DNA of 64,000 bases, taken from Suilimivivens aceti (GTDB lineage: Bacteria; Bacillota; Clostridia; Lachnospirales; Lachnospiraceae). Location of the stretch: the NCBI RefSeq assembly GCF_025567405.1, contig NZ_JAOQKJ010000002.1:62001-126000 (forward strand), read 5' to 3'. Below, in pieces: positions 42,911-52,311 of the stretch (position 1 is its first letter; every line of letters starts with the position of its first letter). Both the position numbers and the translations under genes were made by a program. The notes below the pieces were generated by a model, which was not told the DNA's origin, did not search any database, and saw nothing but the letters and a program-made list of their open reading frames with translations.

Positions 42911-43860
42911 CAGAAACGAAACCATTGGTCATTCTGACCGGACCGACCGCTGTTGGTAAAACAGCACTTTCCATTAAACTTGCTTCAGAAATCGGCGGAG
43001 AGATCATCTCCGCTGATTCTATGCAGGTCTACCGACAGATGGATATAGGCTCTGCCAAAATAAAGCCGGAAGAAATGGGTGGAATTCCCCATCATCTGAT
43101 TGATATACTGGAGCCGGAGGAAGAATTCAATGTCTGTCTTTTTGAAAAGCTTGCACTGGAAGCCATGGAACAGATTTATGAACGAGGACATATTCCTGTT
43201 GTGGTCGGAGGAACTGGCTTTTATATCCAGGCTCTTTTATATCAGATCGATTTTACAGAAGAAGAAACAGATACTGCCTACCGCGATAAACTCTGGCAGC
43301 TCGGAGAAGAAAAGGGGAACCATTATCTCCACGAGCTGCTGCGTAAGGTAGATCCAAAGTCCGCAGAAGAGATCCATGAAAATAACAGGAAAAGGGTGAT
43401 ACGTGCCCTGGAGTTTTATGAGAACAGCGGTAAGCCTATTTCGACCCATAATAAGGAACAGCGGCAGAAGACGTCAGCCTATAACTCCTGCTATTTTGTC
43501 CTGACGGATGACAGAAAAAAGCTTTATGAAAGGATTGAGAGCAGGGTTGACCAGATGCTTTCTAAAGGGCTGGTCGACGAGGTGAGAACCCTGAAGGAAC
43601 GGGGCTGCAATGCCTCCATGGTATCCATGCAGGGGCTTGGATATAAAGAAATACTGGAATATCTGGATGGCAGATGCAGCCTTTTGGAAGCAGTAGAAAA
43701 GATCAAGAAGGAAACCAGACATTTTGCCAAACGGCAGCTTACCTGGTTCCGCAGGGAAAAGGATGTGATCTGGATTGATAAGCAGGCGTTTGCTTATGAT
43801 GAGGATGCCGTTCTTTCCTGCATACTGGAAAACTTAAGAAAGAAGGAAATTATAAAATGA
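42907..43860 (+). CDS. miaA: tRNA dimethylallyltransferase
   Basis: It transfers dimethylallyl to A37 of tRNAs reading UNN codons, the step before MiaB. The 317 residues have the P-loop GPTAVGKT (about 11-18), ISADSMQVYRQMDIGSAK, VGGTGFYIQAL and the tRNA-binding FAKRQLTWFR. The start is GTG at 42907 with GAGGA upstream, overlapping the mutL stop by four bases (GTGA). Its own end overlaps the next ATG (ATGA), so mutL, miaA and ynbB are translationally coupled. Confidence 0.97.
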   Translation: MTETKPLVILTGPTAVGKTALSIKLASEIGGEIISADSMQVYRQMDIGSAKIKPEEMGGIPHHLIDILEPEEEFNVCLFEKLALEAMEQIYERGHIPVVVGGTGFYIQALLYQIDFTEEETDTAYRDKLWQLGEEKGNHYLHELLRKVDPKSAEEIHENNRKRVIRALEFYENSGKPISTHNKEQRQKTSAYNSCYFVLTDDRKKLYERIESRVDQMLSKGLVDEVRTLKERGCNASMVSMQGLGYKEILEYLDGRCSLLEAVEKIKKETRHFAKRQLTWFRREKDVIWIDKQAFAYDEDAVLSCILENLRKKEIIK

Positions 43861-45161
43861 GTGCAGCAGAAATGATGTACAGACAGCTTGGCATCAGCCG
43901 GAAAGTATACGAATATGGAGAAAAGATCTGGGAAGCTCTTTCTGGACGTTTTCAGGAGATTGACCGGATATCAGAGTATAATCAGATCAAGGTCATTGCA
44001 GCCATGCAGAACCAGAAGGTGAGTGAGGCCTGCCTTCTTGGTACGACCGGTTATGGATATAATGATCTTGGAAGGGATACCCTGGAAAAGGTATATGCAG
44101 ATATTTTCCATACAGAAGATGCACTGGTGCGACCCCAGATTACCTGTGGAACACATGCACTGGCACTGGCACTTTTAAGTAACCTCCGCCCAGGGGATGA
44201 ACTGCTTTCTCCTGTTGGAAAACCATATGACACTCTGGAAGAGGTGATCGGAATCCGTCCTTCAAGGGGATCCTTAAAGGAATACGGTATCAGCTACAGC
44301 CAGGTGGATCTGCTGCCTGATGGTTCTTTTGATTATGAGAATATCAGAAAGGCCATAAAGCCTTGTACGAAGCTGGTTACAATCCAGCGCTCCAAGGGAT
44401 ATCAGACAAGGCCTACCCTGTCAGTCGAAAGAATCGGAGATCTGATCAGGTTCATTAAAGAAATCCGTTCTGATATTATCTGCATGGTAGATAACTGCTA
44501 TGGAGAATTCACGGAAACCATAGAACCTTCTGATGTGGGAGCAGATCTGGTAGTCGGTTCCCTGATCAAGAATCCGGGCGGCGGTCTCGCTCCGATCGGT
44601 GGCTACCTTGCCGGCAAAAAAGAATGTATCGAGAATGCAGCCTGCCGTCTGACAACACCTGGACTTGGCAGAGAAGTAGGAGCTTCCCTGCAGGCACTTC
44701 CATCCTTTTACCAGGGACTCTTTCTGGCACCCTCTGTTACGGCAAATGCCATGAAGAATGCCATTTTTGCTGCAAACATTTATGAAAAGCTTGGATTTTC
44801 TGTTGTGCCGAATGGTACCGAGCCCCGGTATGATATCATTCAGGCAATAACCTTTGGGAAGCCGGAGGGTGTGATTGCTTTCTGCCGGGGAATCCAGCAG
44901 GCAGCACCTGTAGATGGGCATGTAACACCGGAACCGTGGGATATGCCAGGCTATGACAGCCCGGTGATCATGGCTGCAGGTGCCTTTGTTTCCGGTTCCT
45001 CTATTGAGCTTTCCGCAGACGGCCCGATCAAACCACCCTATACTGTTTACTTCCAGGGGGGACTGACCTGGCAGCATGGAAAATTCGGTATCATGAAAAG
45101 CCTGCAGAGTCTTGTCGAACAGGGAATGATCCCTTCGAATTTTGATGGAACAGGGGAATAA
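43857..45161 (+). CDS. ynbB: YnbB-type methionine gamma-lyase family PLP protein
   Basis: A 434-residue PLP enzyme of the group once called aluminium resistance protein and now methionine gamma-lyase family. The PLP lysine is in VVGSLIKNPGGGLAPIGGY; ITCGTHALALAL and DNCYGEF are cofactor contacts. Members lie next to miaA in many Firmicutes, as here. The in vivo reaction is not well established. The ATGA overlap with miaA makes it the last gene of the miaB-mutSL-miaA operon. Confidence 0.88.
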   Translation: MSAAEMMYRQLGISRKVYEYGEKIWEALSGRFQEIDRISEYNQIKVIAAMQNQKVSEACLLGTTGYGYNDLGRDTLEKVYADIFHTEDALVRPQITCGTHALALALLSNLRPGDELLSPVGKPYDTLEEVIGIRPSRGSLKEYGISYSQVDLLPDGSFDYENIRKAIKPCTKLVTIQRSKGYQTRPTLSVERIGDLIRFIKEIRSDIICMVDNCYGEFTETIEPSDVGADLVVGSLIKNPGGGLAPIGGYLAGKKECIENAACRLTTPGLGREVGASLQALPSFYQGLFLAPSVTANAMKNAIFAANIYEKLGFSVVPNGTEPRYDIIQAITFGKPEGVIAFCRGIQQAAPVDGHVTPEPWDMPGYDSPVIMAAGAFVSGSSIELSADGPIKPPYTVYFQGGLTWQHGKFGIMKSLQSLVEQGMIPSNFDGTGE

Positions 45162-45272
45162 ATTACATCTGTAAATCATAAAATTTCCACGAAAGCGGTA
45201 TACATTGATTTTTTTCTATGCTAAAATAATGACATTGTGAACAAGCAAAAGAGAAGCCGGGGGTAACGATTT

Positions 45273-45509
45273 ATGCGTAAGAATAACTGGGCCTGCTTTC
45301 TGCTGATCCTGGCAGGAATTGTAATAGGTGGCTTTATAGGAAGTCTTTTACCGGTACAGTGGTTAAACTATGGGCAGACGTTTGGGCTTTCCAGTCCGGT
45401 CGTCCTGGATTTTGGTATCCTGTGCCTGACATTTGGACTTTCTATTAAGATCACTGTAGCCAGTATTCTTGGGATTATTATTGGAATTATTATTTACCGC
45501 TTCCTTTGA
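45273..45509 (+). CDS. DUF4321 small membrane protein
   Basis: A 78-residue protein with two membrane segments (about 7-26 and 47-76) separated by a short loop, fitting DUF4321. The ATG has a GGGGGT site 9 bases before it. It opens the cell-shape region, just before radC, and a TGCTAAAAT extended -10 stands 46 bases upstream. Function is unknown; DUF4321 genes are usually found near radC and mreB in clostridia (from memory). Confidence 0.83.
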   Translation: MRKNNWACFLLILAGIVIGGFIGSLLPVQWLNYGQTFGLSSPVVLDFGILCLTFGLSIKITVASILGIIIGIIIYRFL

Positions 45510-45585
45510 AATATGTAAAACATTACTTTCTGCATAGTCAGATGCCGGGAGGTATCTGTGATGAGAGAAGGGCAGAAAGGAAAAT

Positions 45586-46275
45586 ATGGAAGCTATCACA
45601 GAAACAATGAGTCAGGAACAGCCCTATGAGAAATTTATGCGTTTCGGGGCTGAAGCACTGACAGAAGCAGAGCTGCTTGCCGTTATCCTGCGGACAGGCA
45701 CCAGAAACTGTTCTGCACTAGAGCTGGCAGAAAAGGTACTTTCGCTTGCCAGGGGAAGGGAAAAGGGATTAAATGCACTGCACCATATACCCTTAAGGGA
45801 ACTGCTGAAGATCCCGGGAATTGGTGAAGTCAAGGCAGTGAAGCTGAAAAGCCTTGCAGAGCTGTCGAAACGCATGGCAAAAGAACAGGCTGCCTCAACA
45901 CTTTCCTTTGATTCACCGGATACAGTAGCCCGTTATTTTATGGAAGAGCTGCGGCACGAGGAAAGAGAAAAGGTACTGTTATTATCACTGGATTCCAGAC
46001 TTAATCTGCTTGAAAAGGATGTGCTTTCCATTGGAACCGTGAATTATTCCCTGCTTTCTGCAAGAGAAATTTTCGTACTGGCATTTCAAAATAAAGCATC
46101 GTCTGTTATGCTGCTTCATAATCATCCGAGTGGGGATGCAACACCAAGCAGACAGGATGTCTGTATTACAGAAAAGATAAAAGAAGCCGGAGAACTGCTT
46201 GGCATTCCGCTGACAGATCATATCGTTATAGGGAGTAATGCTTATACAAGCTTTAAGAAATGCGGCTTATTATAG
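45586..46275 (+). CDS. radC: RadC-family JAB-domain protein
   Basis: A 229-residue RadC. It has the helix-hairpin-helix LLKIPGIGEVKAVKLK and the C-terminal JAB/MPN metalloprotease-like domain with HNHPSGDATPS. Despite the old name, a direct role in DNA repair is doubtful; the JAB fold suggests a zinc hydrolase. It ends 15 bases before mreB, the common radC-mreBCD arrangement. Confidence 0.95.
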   Translation: MEAITETMSQEQPYEKFMRFGAEALTEAELLAVILRTGTRNCSALELAEKVLSLARGREKGLNALHHIPLRELLKIPGIGEVKAVKLKSLAELSKRMAKEQAASTLSFDSPDTVARYFMEELRHEEREKVLLLSLDSRLNLLEKDVLSIGTVNYSLLSAREIFVLAFQNKASSVMLLHNHPSGDATPSRQDVCITEKIKEAGELLGIPLTDHIVIGSNAYTSFKKCGLL

Positions 46276-46290
46276 AAAGGAGTATTTATT

Positions 46291-47301
46291 TTGTCTTCAA
46301 ATATTTTTGGTATCGATCTTGGTACAAGCAATATTAAAATTTATAACAGGGCGGATGATACAATCCTTGTTGAAAAAAATATGATCGCCATCGAAAACAA
46401 GAGCACGCTGTTTGCCTATGGAGATTCCGCCTTTGAAATGTACGAGAAAGCACCGGCCAACATTCATATTTCCTATCCGTTGTCCAATGGTGTAATCGCT
46501 GATATCAAGAACATGGAGCTTCTTGTCAAATATTTCATCAATGACCTGTCAAGAGGCAATGTACGTCCTGCAGATTATTATATTGCAGTCCCCTTTGACA
46601 TCACAGAGGTAGAGAAAAGGGCTTTTTATGATCTGATTAAGGAATCCGGTGTGAAGGCAAGGAAGATCCTTGTTGTGGAAAAGGCAGTTGCTGACGGTCT
46701 TGGGATGGATATTGATGTTAAGAATTCCCAGGGGGTACTGACTGTTAACGTAGGGTATGATACCACAGAAATTTCCATTCTGTCCCTTGGGGGGATTGTG
46801 CTCAGCAAGCTGATCAAGATTGGCGGGCTTAAATTTGATGATGCGATCCGCAGTGCGGTGCGCAAGGAATTCAGCCTGATCATAGGTGGAAAAACAGCAG
46901 AAAATGTCAAGATTTCGCTGAAAGAGCTTGAAAAAGAGGGAAGAGGTGCAGTTGTTTACGGCCGTGATATTGTAACCGGACTTCCTGTAGAAAGAGAACT
47001 TCCTACCTCTATGATTGATGAATGTCTGATGGAACTGTTTTATACGATCATTGACAGTATAAAAGTCATTCTGGAGAGAACACCTCCGGAACTGGCTGCT
47101 GATATCTACCGTCATGGTATTTATCTGACTGGCGGGGCTTCCCAGGTCAGTCATCTGGCTGAACTGATCCACAAGGGAACCGGTCTAAAGGTAAATCTCT
47201 CTGAGAATCCGGTTACCAGTGTTGCACTTGGACTTGCCAAAATCATCAAGGAAGATAATTACAAGTCCGTAGCTTATGCTATTGAAGGAATGAGTAAATG
47301 A
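46291..47301 (+). CDS. mreB: MreB-family actin-like protein with divergent nucleotide site
   Basis: A 336-residue MreB homologue that should form membrane filaments guiding elongation. Phosphate-1 is normal (GIDLGTSN, 7-14) and the adenosine motif YLTGGASQ is present. Phosphate-2 is altered: VNVGYDTTE (152-160) replaces VDIGGGTTE, so the Asp is Asn and two Gly are Tyr-Asp. The IEEP segment is VEKAVADGLG (129-138), without Pro. ATP hydrolysis may therefore be weak. The start is TTG at 46291 behind AGAAAGGAGT. mreC overlaps its stop. Confidence 0.93.
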   Translation: MSSNIFGIDLGTSNIKIYNRADDTILVEKNMIAIENKSTLFAYGDSAFEMYEKAPANIHISYPLSNGVIADIKNMELLVKYFINDLSRGNVRPADYYIAVPFDITEVEKRAFYDLIKESGVKARKILVVEKAVADGLGMDIDVKNSQGVLTVNVGYDTTEISILSLGGIVLSKLIKIGGLKFDDAIRSAVRKEFSLIIGGKTAENVKISLKELEKEGRGAVVYGRDIVTGLPVERELPTSMIDECLMELFYTIIDSIKVILERTPPELAADIYRHGIYLTGGASQVSHLAELIHKGTGLKVNLSENPVTSVALGLAKIIKEDNYKSVAYAIEGMSK

Positions 47302-48173
47302 GTCCTGTCGTAAAGAGAAAAGGAGAAAAATTTACATTACCGAGTAAATATCTCCTTTTTATTTTAACAATTGTATGTACCGCACTGATCATTCTGACTT
47401 TTTATACCGGTTTTCTGAGTACCCCGTTAAGTGCTGTGGGAGGCTTTCTGATCGTTCCCATGCAGGACGGGATCAGTAAGGCAGGCTCATGGCTTTCAAC
47501 AAGATCAGAAGAATTGGTCGAGATCCGGTCGCTGATTCAGGAAAATGAGGAGCTGAAGCAGAAAGTGGACGAGCTTACCATGGAAAATATCAGCCTTCAG
47601 CAGGATCGGTACGAGCTGACCAATTTAAGACAGCTCTATGAGCTGGATTCCCAGTATGATGAATATCAGAAGATCGGAGCAAGGATCATTGCCAAGGATT
47701 CTGGCAACTGGTTCCATTCTTTTACCATCAACAAAGGAACGAATGATGGACTGTCCGTGGATATGAATGTCATAGCCGGAAGTGGGCTGGTCGGAAGGAT
47801 CATAGATGCAGGACCTGACTGGGCAAAGGTAATGGCGATCATTTCCGATAATTCCAACGTCAGCGGCATGGTACTTTCCACATCCGATAATCTTATCGTA
47901 ACAGGAGACCTGGAGCTGTACGCAGATGGTCTGATCAGCTTTGAAAAGCTGGTTGACAGTGCTGACAGAGTGGTAGAGGGGGATAAGATCGTCACCTCCA
48001 ATGTCAGTGACAAATATCTGCCAGGGATTCTGATCGGTTACATATCGGCCATTAATGTGGATTCCAATAATCTGACCAAATCAGGAGTGTTGACACCGGC
48101 AGTGGACTTTGAGCATCTGGAAGAGGTTCTTGTGATCACACAGACAAAGCAGACTGTTGCGGAAGGAGACTGA
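47298..48173 (+). CDS. mreC: Rod shape-determining protein MreC
   Basis: A 291-residue bitopic membrane protein. One membrane segment lies at about 18-38, then a coiled coil (about 65-110, RSLIQENEELKQKVDEL), then the two beta-barrel domains of MreC with GLVGRIIDAG and ILIGYISAIN. It scaffolds the wall-elongation machine outside the membrane. The ATGA overlap with mreB and the 3-base gap to mreD show one operon. Confidence 0.95.
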   Translation: MSPVVKRKGEKFTLPSKYLLFILTIVCTALIILTFYTGFLSTPLSAVGGFLIVPMQDGISKAGSWLSTRSEELVEIRSLIQENEELKQKVDELTMENISLQQDRYELTNLRQLYELDSQYDEYQKIGARIIAKDSGNWFHSFTINKGTNDGLSVDMNVIAGSGLVGRIIDAGPDWAKVMAIISDNSNVSGMVLSTSDNLIVTGDLELYADGLISFEKLVDSADRVVEGDKIVTSNVSDKYLPGILIGYISAINVDSNNLTKSGVLTPAVDFEHLEEVLVITQTKQTVAEGD

Positions 48174-48176
48174 TCC

Positions 48177-48695
48177 ATGCTTAGATTTCTGGTTTCATTT
48201 TTTCTGACAATATTCTGCTTTGTACTGCAGAGCACAGTTTTTCCGGCAATCTCTTTTGGAGGGATTGTGCCAAATCTTATGATTGTCCTGACTGCTTCCT
48301 TTGGATTTATGCGTGGAGAAAAATCAGGTCTTTTATTTGGTTTTTTCTGCGGACTTCTGGCAGATATTTTCTTTGGAAGCTTTATTGGACTGTATGCATT
48401 GATCTATATGTATATTGGTTATTTAAATGGCAAATTCAACAGGATTTTTTATCCGGAGGATATCAAGCTTCCCCTTGCCCTGATCCTATGCAGTGATCTG
48501 GCATATGGATTGCTTTGCTATCTTCTGTTTTTCCTTATGAGAGGAAAATTTCATTTCGGATATTACCTGCTTCACATTATTCTGCCTGAGGCTGTTTATA
48601 CCATCGTGGTAACCCTGCTGTTATATCCGCTGATCCTCTGGATCAATAAAAGGCTGGAAAGCAGAGAACAAAGGAGTGCGCGGAAATTTGTTTGA
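48177..48695 (+). CDS. mreD: Rod shape-determining protein MreD
   Basis: A 172-residue integral membrane protein with about five segments and the MreD features GFMRGEKSGLLFGFFCGLLADI and a short polar tail. It is part of the MreBCD elongation complex. Its end overlaps the ribosome-site region of the following penicillin-binding protein. Confidence 0.92.
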   Translation: MLRFLVSFFLTIFCFVLQSTVFPAISFGGIVPNLMIVLTASFGFMRGEKSGLLFGFFCGLLADIFFGSFIGLYALIYMYIGYLNGKFNRIFYPEDIKLPLALILCSDLAYGLLCYLLFFLMRGKFHFGYYLLHIILPEAVYTIVVTLLLYPLILWINKRLESREQRSARKFV

Positions 48696-51552
48696 GGATT
48701 TTAAGGAAAATTTGATCAATACCATAACATCCCGTACGTTTGTGCTGACAATCGCAATGATTCTGATTGCGGTGGTTATCATTGAACGTATTTTTGATCT
48801 GCAGATAGTACACGGAGAAGAATATCTTGATTCTTTTGAAACAAAGATCATGAAGGAAAGAACCATTTCCGGAAGCCGTGGCTGTATTTATGACAGGAAT
48901 GGGAACCTTCTTGCGTACAATGAACTGGCACATTCTGTGACGATAGAAGATGTCTATGAAAACAGCAAGATGAAAAATTATAATCTGAACAGTACGATTG
49001 CTACGCTGATCCAGATGCTTGAAAAAAATGGTGACACGACTGTACGGGATTTTAAGATTGATCTGGATGATAATGGCAGATATGCATTTACAGTAGAGGA
49101 TACACAGCTTCTGCGTTTTCTGGCAGATGTGTATGGCTGTCTTTCTATTGATGATCTGAAGGAGCAGGAACGGACTGCTACAGCAGAAGAAGTGGTGGAA
49201 TATCTGTGCGGCTGGAGCCGTTTCAGGATTGGAGAGTATACCTCTGAAGATACTAAGGATACCTTTATCCCCGGTAATGGCTATACCAAGGAGGAGGTTC
49301 TGAAGATCCTGACCATCCGCTATGATATGAATACCAATTCCTACCAGAAATATATTGCAACCACAGTAGCAACGGATGTAAGCGAAGAAACAGTAGCAGT
49401 GATCATGGAAAACTGTAATGAACTGGAGGGTGTTTCCATTGTAGAGGATACTGTACGCAAATATGTAGATAGCATTTACTTTGCACCGATCATCGGCTAT
49501 ACCGGCAAAGTAGACCAGGAGGAACTTAAGGAGCTTCAGACTAAGAACAATGCTTATGACCTGAATGATACGGTTGGAAAGCTTGGCATTGAAAAATCCA
49601 TGGAATCCTGGCTGCAGGGCAAAAAAGGAAGTGAAACGGTATTTGTCAACAATGTTGGTAAAGTAATTGAAACAAGCAACTATGTGGAACCGGCTGCCGG
49701 AAATGATATCTATCTGACACTTGATAAGGATCTGCAGATTGCCTGCTACAAGATCCTGGAAGAGAAGCTTGCAGGTATTCTGTATTCCAATATTATCAAC
49801 ACTAAAGAATTCAATACGGAAAATGTTACGAGCAGTAAGATAAAGATTCCTATTTATGATGTATATTTTGCACTGATCAATAACAATATTATTAATCTTT
49901 CTCATTTTGAAGAAACAACTGCAGCCGAAAATGAAAAGGCGGTATATGACAGCTTTCTTGCCAGAAAGGAAGATGTATTTGCCACTCTCAGGGAAGAACT
50001 CTTTAACACGAAAACAACCTATGAAAACTTGAAAAAGGAATATCAGGTTTACGAAAGCTATATTGTCAGGATGCTTTACAATAATGGTGTGCTCGACAAG
50101 GAGAAGGTGGATCCGGAAGATCAGACTTATATTGCATGGACAACCGATGAGGTGATCAGCCTGAATGAATACCTGAATTACTGTATCGCACAGAACTGGG
50201 TGGATGTAACGAAGCTTTCTCTTGACAGCCAGTATTCCGATACGGAGGAAATTTATAGGAAACTGGTAGATTATCTTTTCGGACAACTGGAAAATAACCT
50301 GGATTTTACCAAGAGCATTTACAAATATATGATCAAGGATGATGTGATATCAGGCAGACAGATCTGCATGATCCTGCTGGAGCAGAACCTGATCGATATT
50401 TCAGAAGAAGAGCAGAACAAACTGATCAGCAGCGCTGTTTCTTCCTATACCTTTATGATGGACCGGATCAAAAACCTGGATATTACACCGGCTCAGCTTG
50501 CACTGGATCCCTGTAATGCCTCCATGGTCATTACGGATGTCAATACCGGTGATGTGCTTGCACTGGTTTCCTACCCGGGATATGACAACAATAAGATGGC
50601 AAATGGTGTAGATGCAGAATACTTTGCACAGTTGAGAAGTGATCTTTCATCACCGATGCTGAATTATGCAACCCAGCAGAGAACTGCACCTGGTTCCACC
50701 TTTAAAATGGTATCTGCAACTGCCGGCTTCAAAGAAGGGATCATCAATACAACTACGACGTTTGTATGTAATGGACAGTTTAATGAAATCGATCCACCTC
50801 CCCGCTGCTGGATCTACGGAAGAGGCAGCCATGGAGCGTTGAATGTGACGGGAGCAATCAAAAATTCCTGTAATGTATTCTTTTATGAAATGGCATACAG
50901 GCTTGGTATGGTGGATGGAGTCTATTCTTCAGAAGCCGGTCTTGAAAAGCTTCAGAAATATGCAGATATGTATGGACTTACAGAAACCTCCGGTGTAGAG
51001 ATTGAAGAATACGCACCACAGGTATCAAATACCGATGCTGTCCGTTCTGCCATTGGCCAGGGTACCAATAACTATACAACGGTCAGTCTGGCAAGATATG
51101 TTACAACAGTAGCAAATAGTGGTACCTGCTATGATCTGACACTGATCGATAAAGTAACTGACAGAAGTGGAAATCTTCTCATGGAAAAAGAGCCTCAGAT
51201 GCGTAATCAGGTAGAACTGAGCAGTGGTGAGTGGAATGCCATTCATACTGGTATGCGTCAGGTAGTGGAAGCAAAATCCTATTATTCTGATCTGAAGGTT
51301 CAGGTAGCGGGCAAGACAGGTACCGCAGAAGAGAATAAAAACAGGGCAAACCATGCATTGTTTGTATGTTATGCACCATATGATAATCCTGAAATTGCAG
51401 TAGCAACCAGAATTGCTTATGGATATTCTTCTGATTATGCGGCAAGAACGACCAAGGATGTGATCAGTTATTATTTCGATCTGGTAGATGAAGATGATCT
51501 GATCACAGATACAGCATCTGAGCTTGGAGCAAGTACAGCACAGACTGACTAA
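48688..51552 (+). CDS. mrdA: Penicillin-binding protein 2, class B transpeptidase with large insertion
   Basis: A 954-residue class B PBP, the peptidoglycan cross-linker of the elongation complex. One membrane segment (about 20-37) is followed by the pedestal domain (SGSRGCIYDRNGNLLA). The transpeptidase motifs are APGSTFK (Ser near 670), SCN in IKNSCNVFFYE, and AGKTGTAEEN. Between the domain start (LTLDKDLQIACYKILEE) and SMVITDVNTGDVLAL lies a mostly helical insertion of about 230 residues. The start is TTG at 48688, 11 bases after AAGGAG; the GTG at 48676 would sit on that site. Confidence 0.92.
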   Translation: MFEDFKENLINTITSRTFVLTIAMILIAVVIIERIFDLQIVHGEEYLDSFETKIMKERTISGSRGCIYDRNGNLLAYNELAHSVTIEDVYENSKMKNYNLNSTIATLIQMLEKNGDTTVRDFKIDLDDNGRYAFTVEDTQLLRFLADVYGCLSIDDLKEQERTATAEEVVEYLCGWSRFRIGEYTSEDTKDTFIPGNGYTKEEVLKILTIRYDMNTNSYQKYIATTVATDVSEETVAVIMENCNELEGVSIVEDTVRKYVDSIYFAPIIGYTGKVDQEELKELQTKNNAYDLNDTVGKLGIEKSMESWLQGKKGSETVFVNNVGKVIETSNYVEPAAGNDIYLTLDKDLQIACYKILEEKLAGILYSNIINTKEFNTENVTSSKIKIPIYDVYFALINNNIINLSHFEETTAAENEKAVYDSFLARKEDVFATLREELFNTKTTYENLKKEYQVYESYIVRMLYNNGVLDKEKVDPEDQTYIAWTTDEVISLNEYLNYCIAQNWVDVTKLSLDSQYSDTEEIYRKLVDYLFGQLENNLDFTKSIYKYMIKDDVISGRQICMILLEQNLIDISEEEQNKLISSAVSSYTFMMDRIKNLDITPAQLALDPCNASMVITDVNTGDVLALVSYPGYDNNKMANGVDAEYFAQLRSDLSSPMLNYATQQRTAPGSTFKMVSATAGFKEGIINTTTTFVCNGQFNEIDPPPRCWIYGRGSHGALNVTGAIKNSCNVFFYEMAYRLGMVDGVYSSEAGLEKLQKYADMYGLTETSGVEIEEYAPQVSNTDAVRSAIGQGTNNYTTVSLARYVTTVANSGTCYDLTLIDKVTDRSGNLLMEKEPQMRNQVELSSGEWNAIHTGMRQVVEAKSYYSDLKVQVAGKTGTAEENKNRANHALFVCYAPYDNPEIAVATRIAYGYSSDYAARTTKDVISYYFDLVDEDDLITDTASELGASTAQTD

Positions 51553-51574
51553 AACAGAAAGGCGGCTATATTCA

Positions 51575-52255
51575 TTGAAACAATCTGTCATTATAAAAAG
51601 TTTTCCAAATGGTATTGTGCTTCATCTTTCCGAAGCAGACACATTTGAAGAGATCCTGCAGGAAACTGCAATACGTTTCCGGGAATCCAGAGATTTTTTC
51701 AAGGATGCAAAAATGGCTCTGTCCATCAAGGGCCGGAAGCTGACGGAAGAGGAAGAAAATACCCTTTTAAATATCATATCAGAGAATTCTGATATTCATA
51801 TCCTGTGTCTCGTAAGTGATGATGAAGATACTGACAGGATGTTTATAAAAGCTATTTCTGAAACAGACTTTTCAGAAGACGGAAATGGGAACAGTGCCGG
51901 CCAGTTTTATAAAGGCACATTAAAAAATGGTGAAGTACTGGAAACAGAATACAGCATAGTGATTCTAGGAGATGTTTATCCCGGATCAGCCATTATATCC
52001 GCACGGGATATTATCGTTCTTGGCGGGCTATATGGAGAGGCCTATGCCGGAGGAAATGGCAGTGATGGCCATTATGTAGCAGCGCTTGAAATGTCGCCGG
52101 AAAAATTAAAAATCGGTGATTTCAAATATCATGCCAAAGAGAAATCAAAATGGGGCATTAAGCCAAAGGTACAGCCGAAAATCGCATACGTAAAAAACAA
52201 AAAAATCGTTATGGATTCCCTTACCAAAGAATTACTGAGTGACATGCCACTTTAA
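51575..52255 (+). CDS. minC: Septum site-determining protein MinC
   Basis: A 226-residue FtsZ inhibitor. The C-terminal beta-helix domain is clear: LGDVYPGSAIISARDI and VLGGLYGEAYAG. The N-terminal domain is less conserved, as usual. The start is TTG at 51575, chosen because AAAGGCGG lies 8-9 bases before it; longer frames reach into the PBP gene. It is followed by minD and minE. Confidence 0.92.
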   Translation: MKQSVIIKSFPNGIVLHLSEADTFEEILQETAIRFRESRDFFKDAKMALSIKGRKLTEEEENTLLNIISENSDIHILCLVSDDEDTDRMFIKAISETDFSEDGNGNSAGQFYKGTLKNGEVLETEYSIVILGDVYPGSAIISARDIIVLGGLYGEAYAGGNGSDGHYVAALEMSPEKLKIGDFKYHAKEKSKWGIKPKVQPKIAYVKNKKIVMDSLTKELLSDMPL

Positions 52256-52311
52256 ACAGGATATGCCTCAGGGGACGAAATTGATTCACAACAGTTTGAG
52301 GAGGATAAACT

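Noticed and set aside
45205..45227. TTGATT and TAAAAT as a full promoter for the DUF4321 gene
   Set aside because: The spacing between the two elements is only 11 bases; only the extended -10 is plausible.
48643..50286. A 547-codon open frame on the minus strand
   Set aside because: It lies wholly antisense to the PBP2 gene and mreD, has no ribosome site and reads like a codon-phase shadow.
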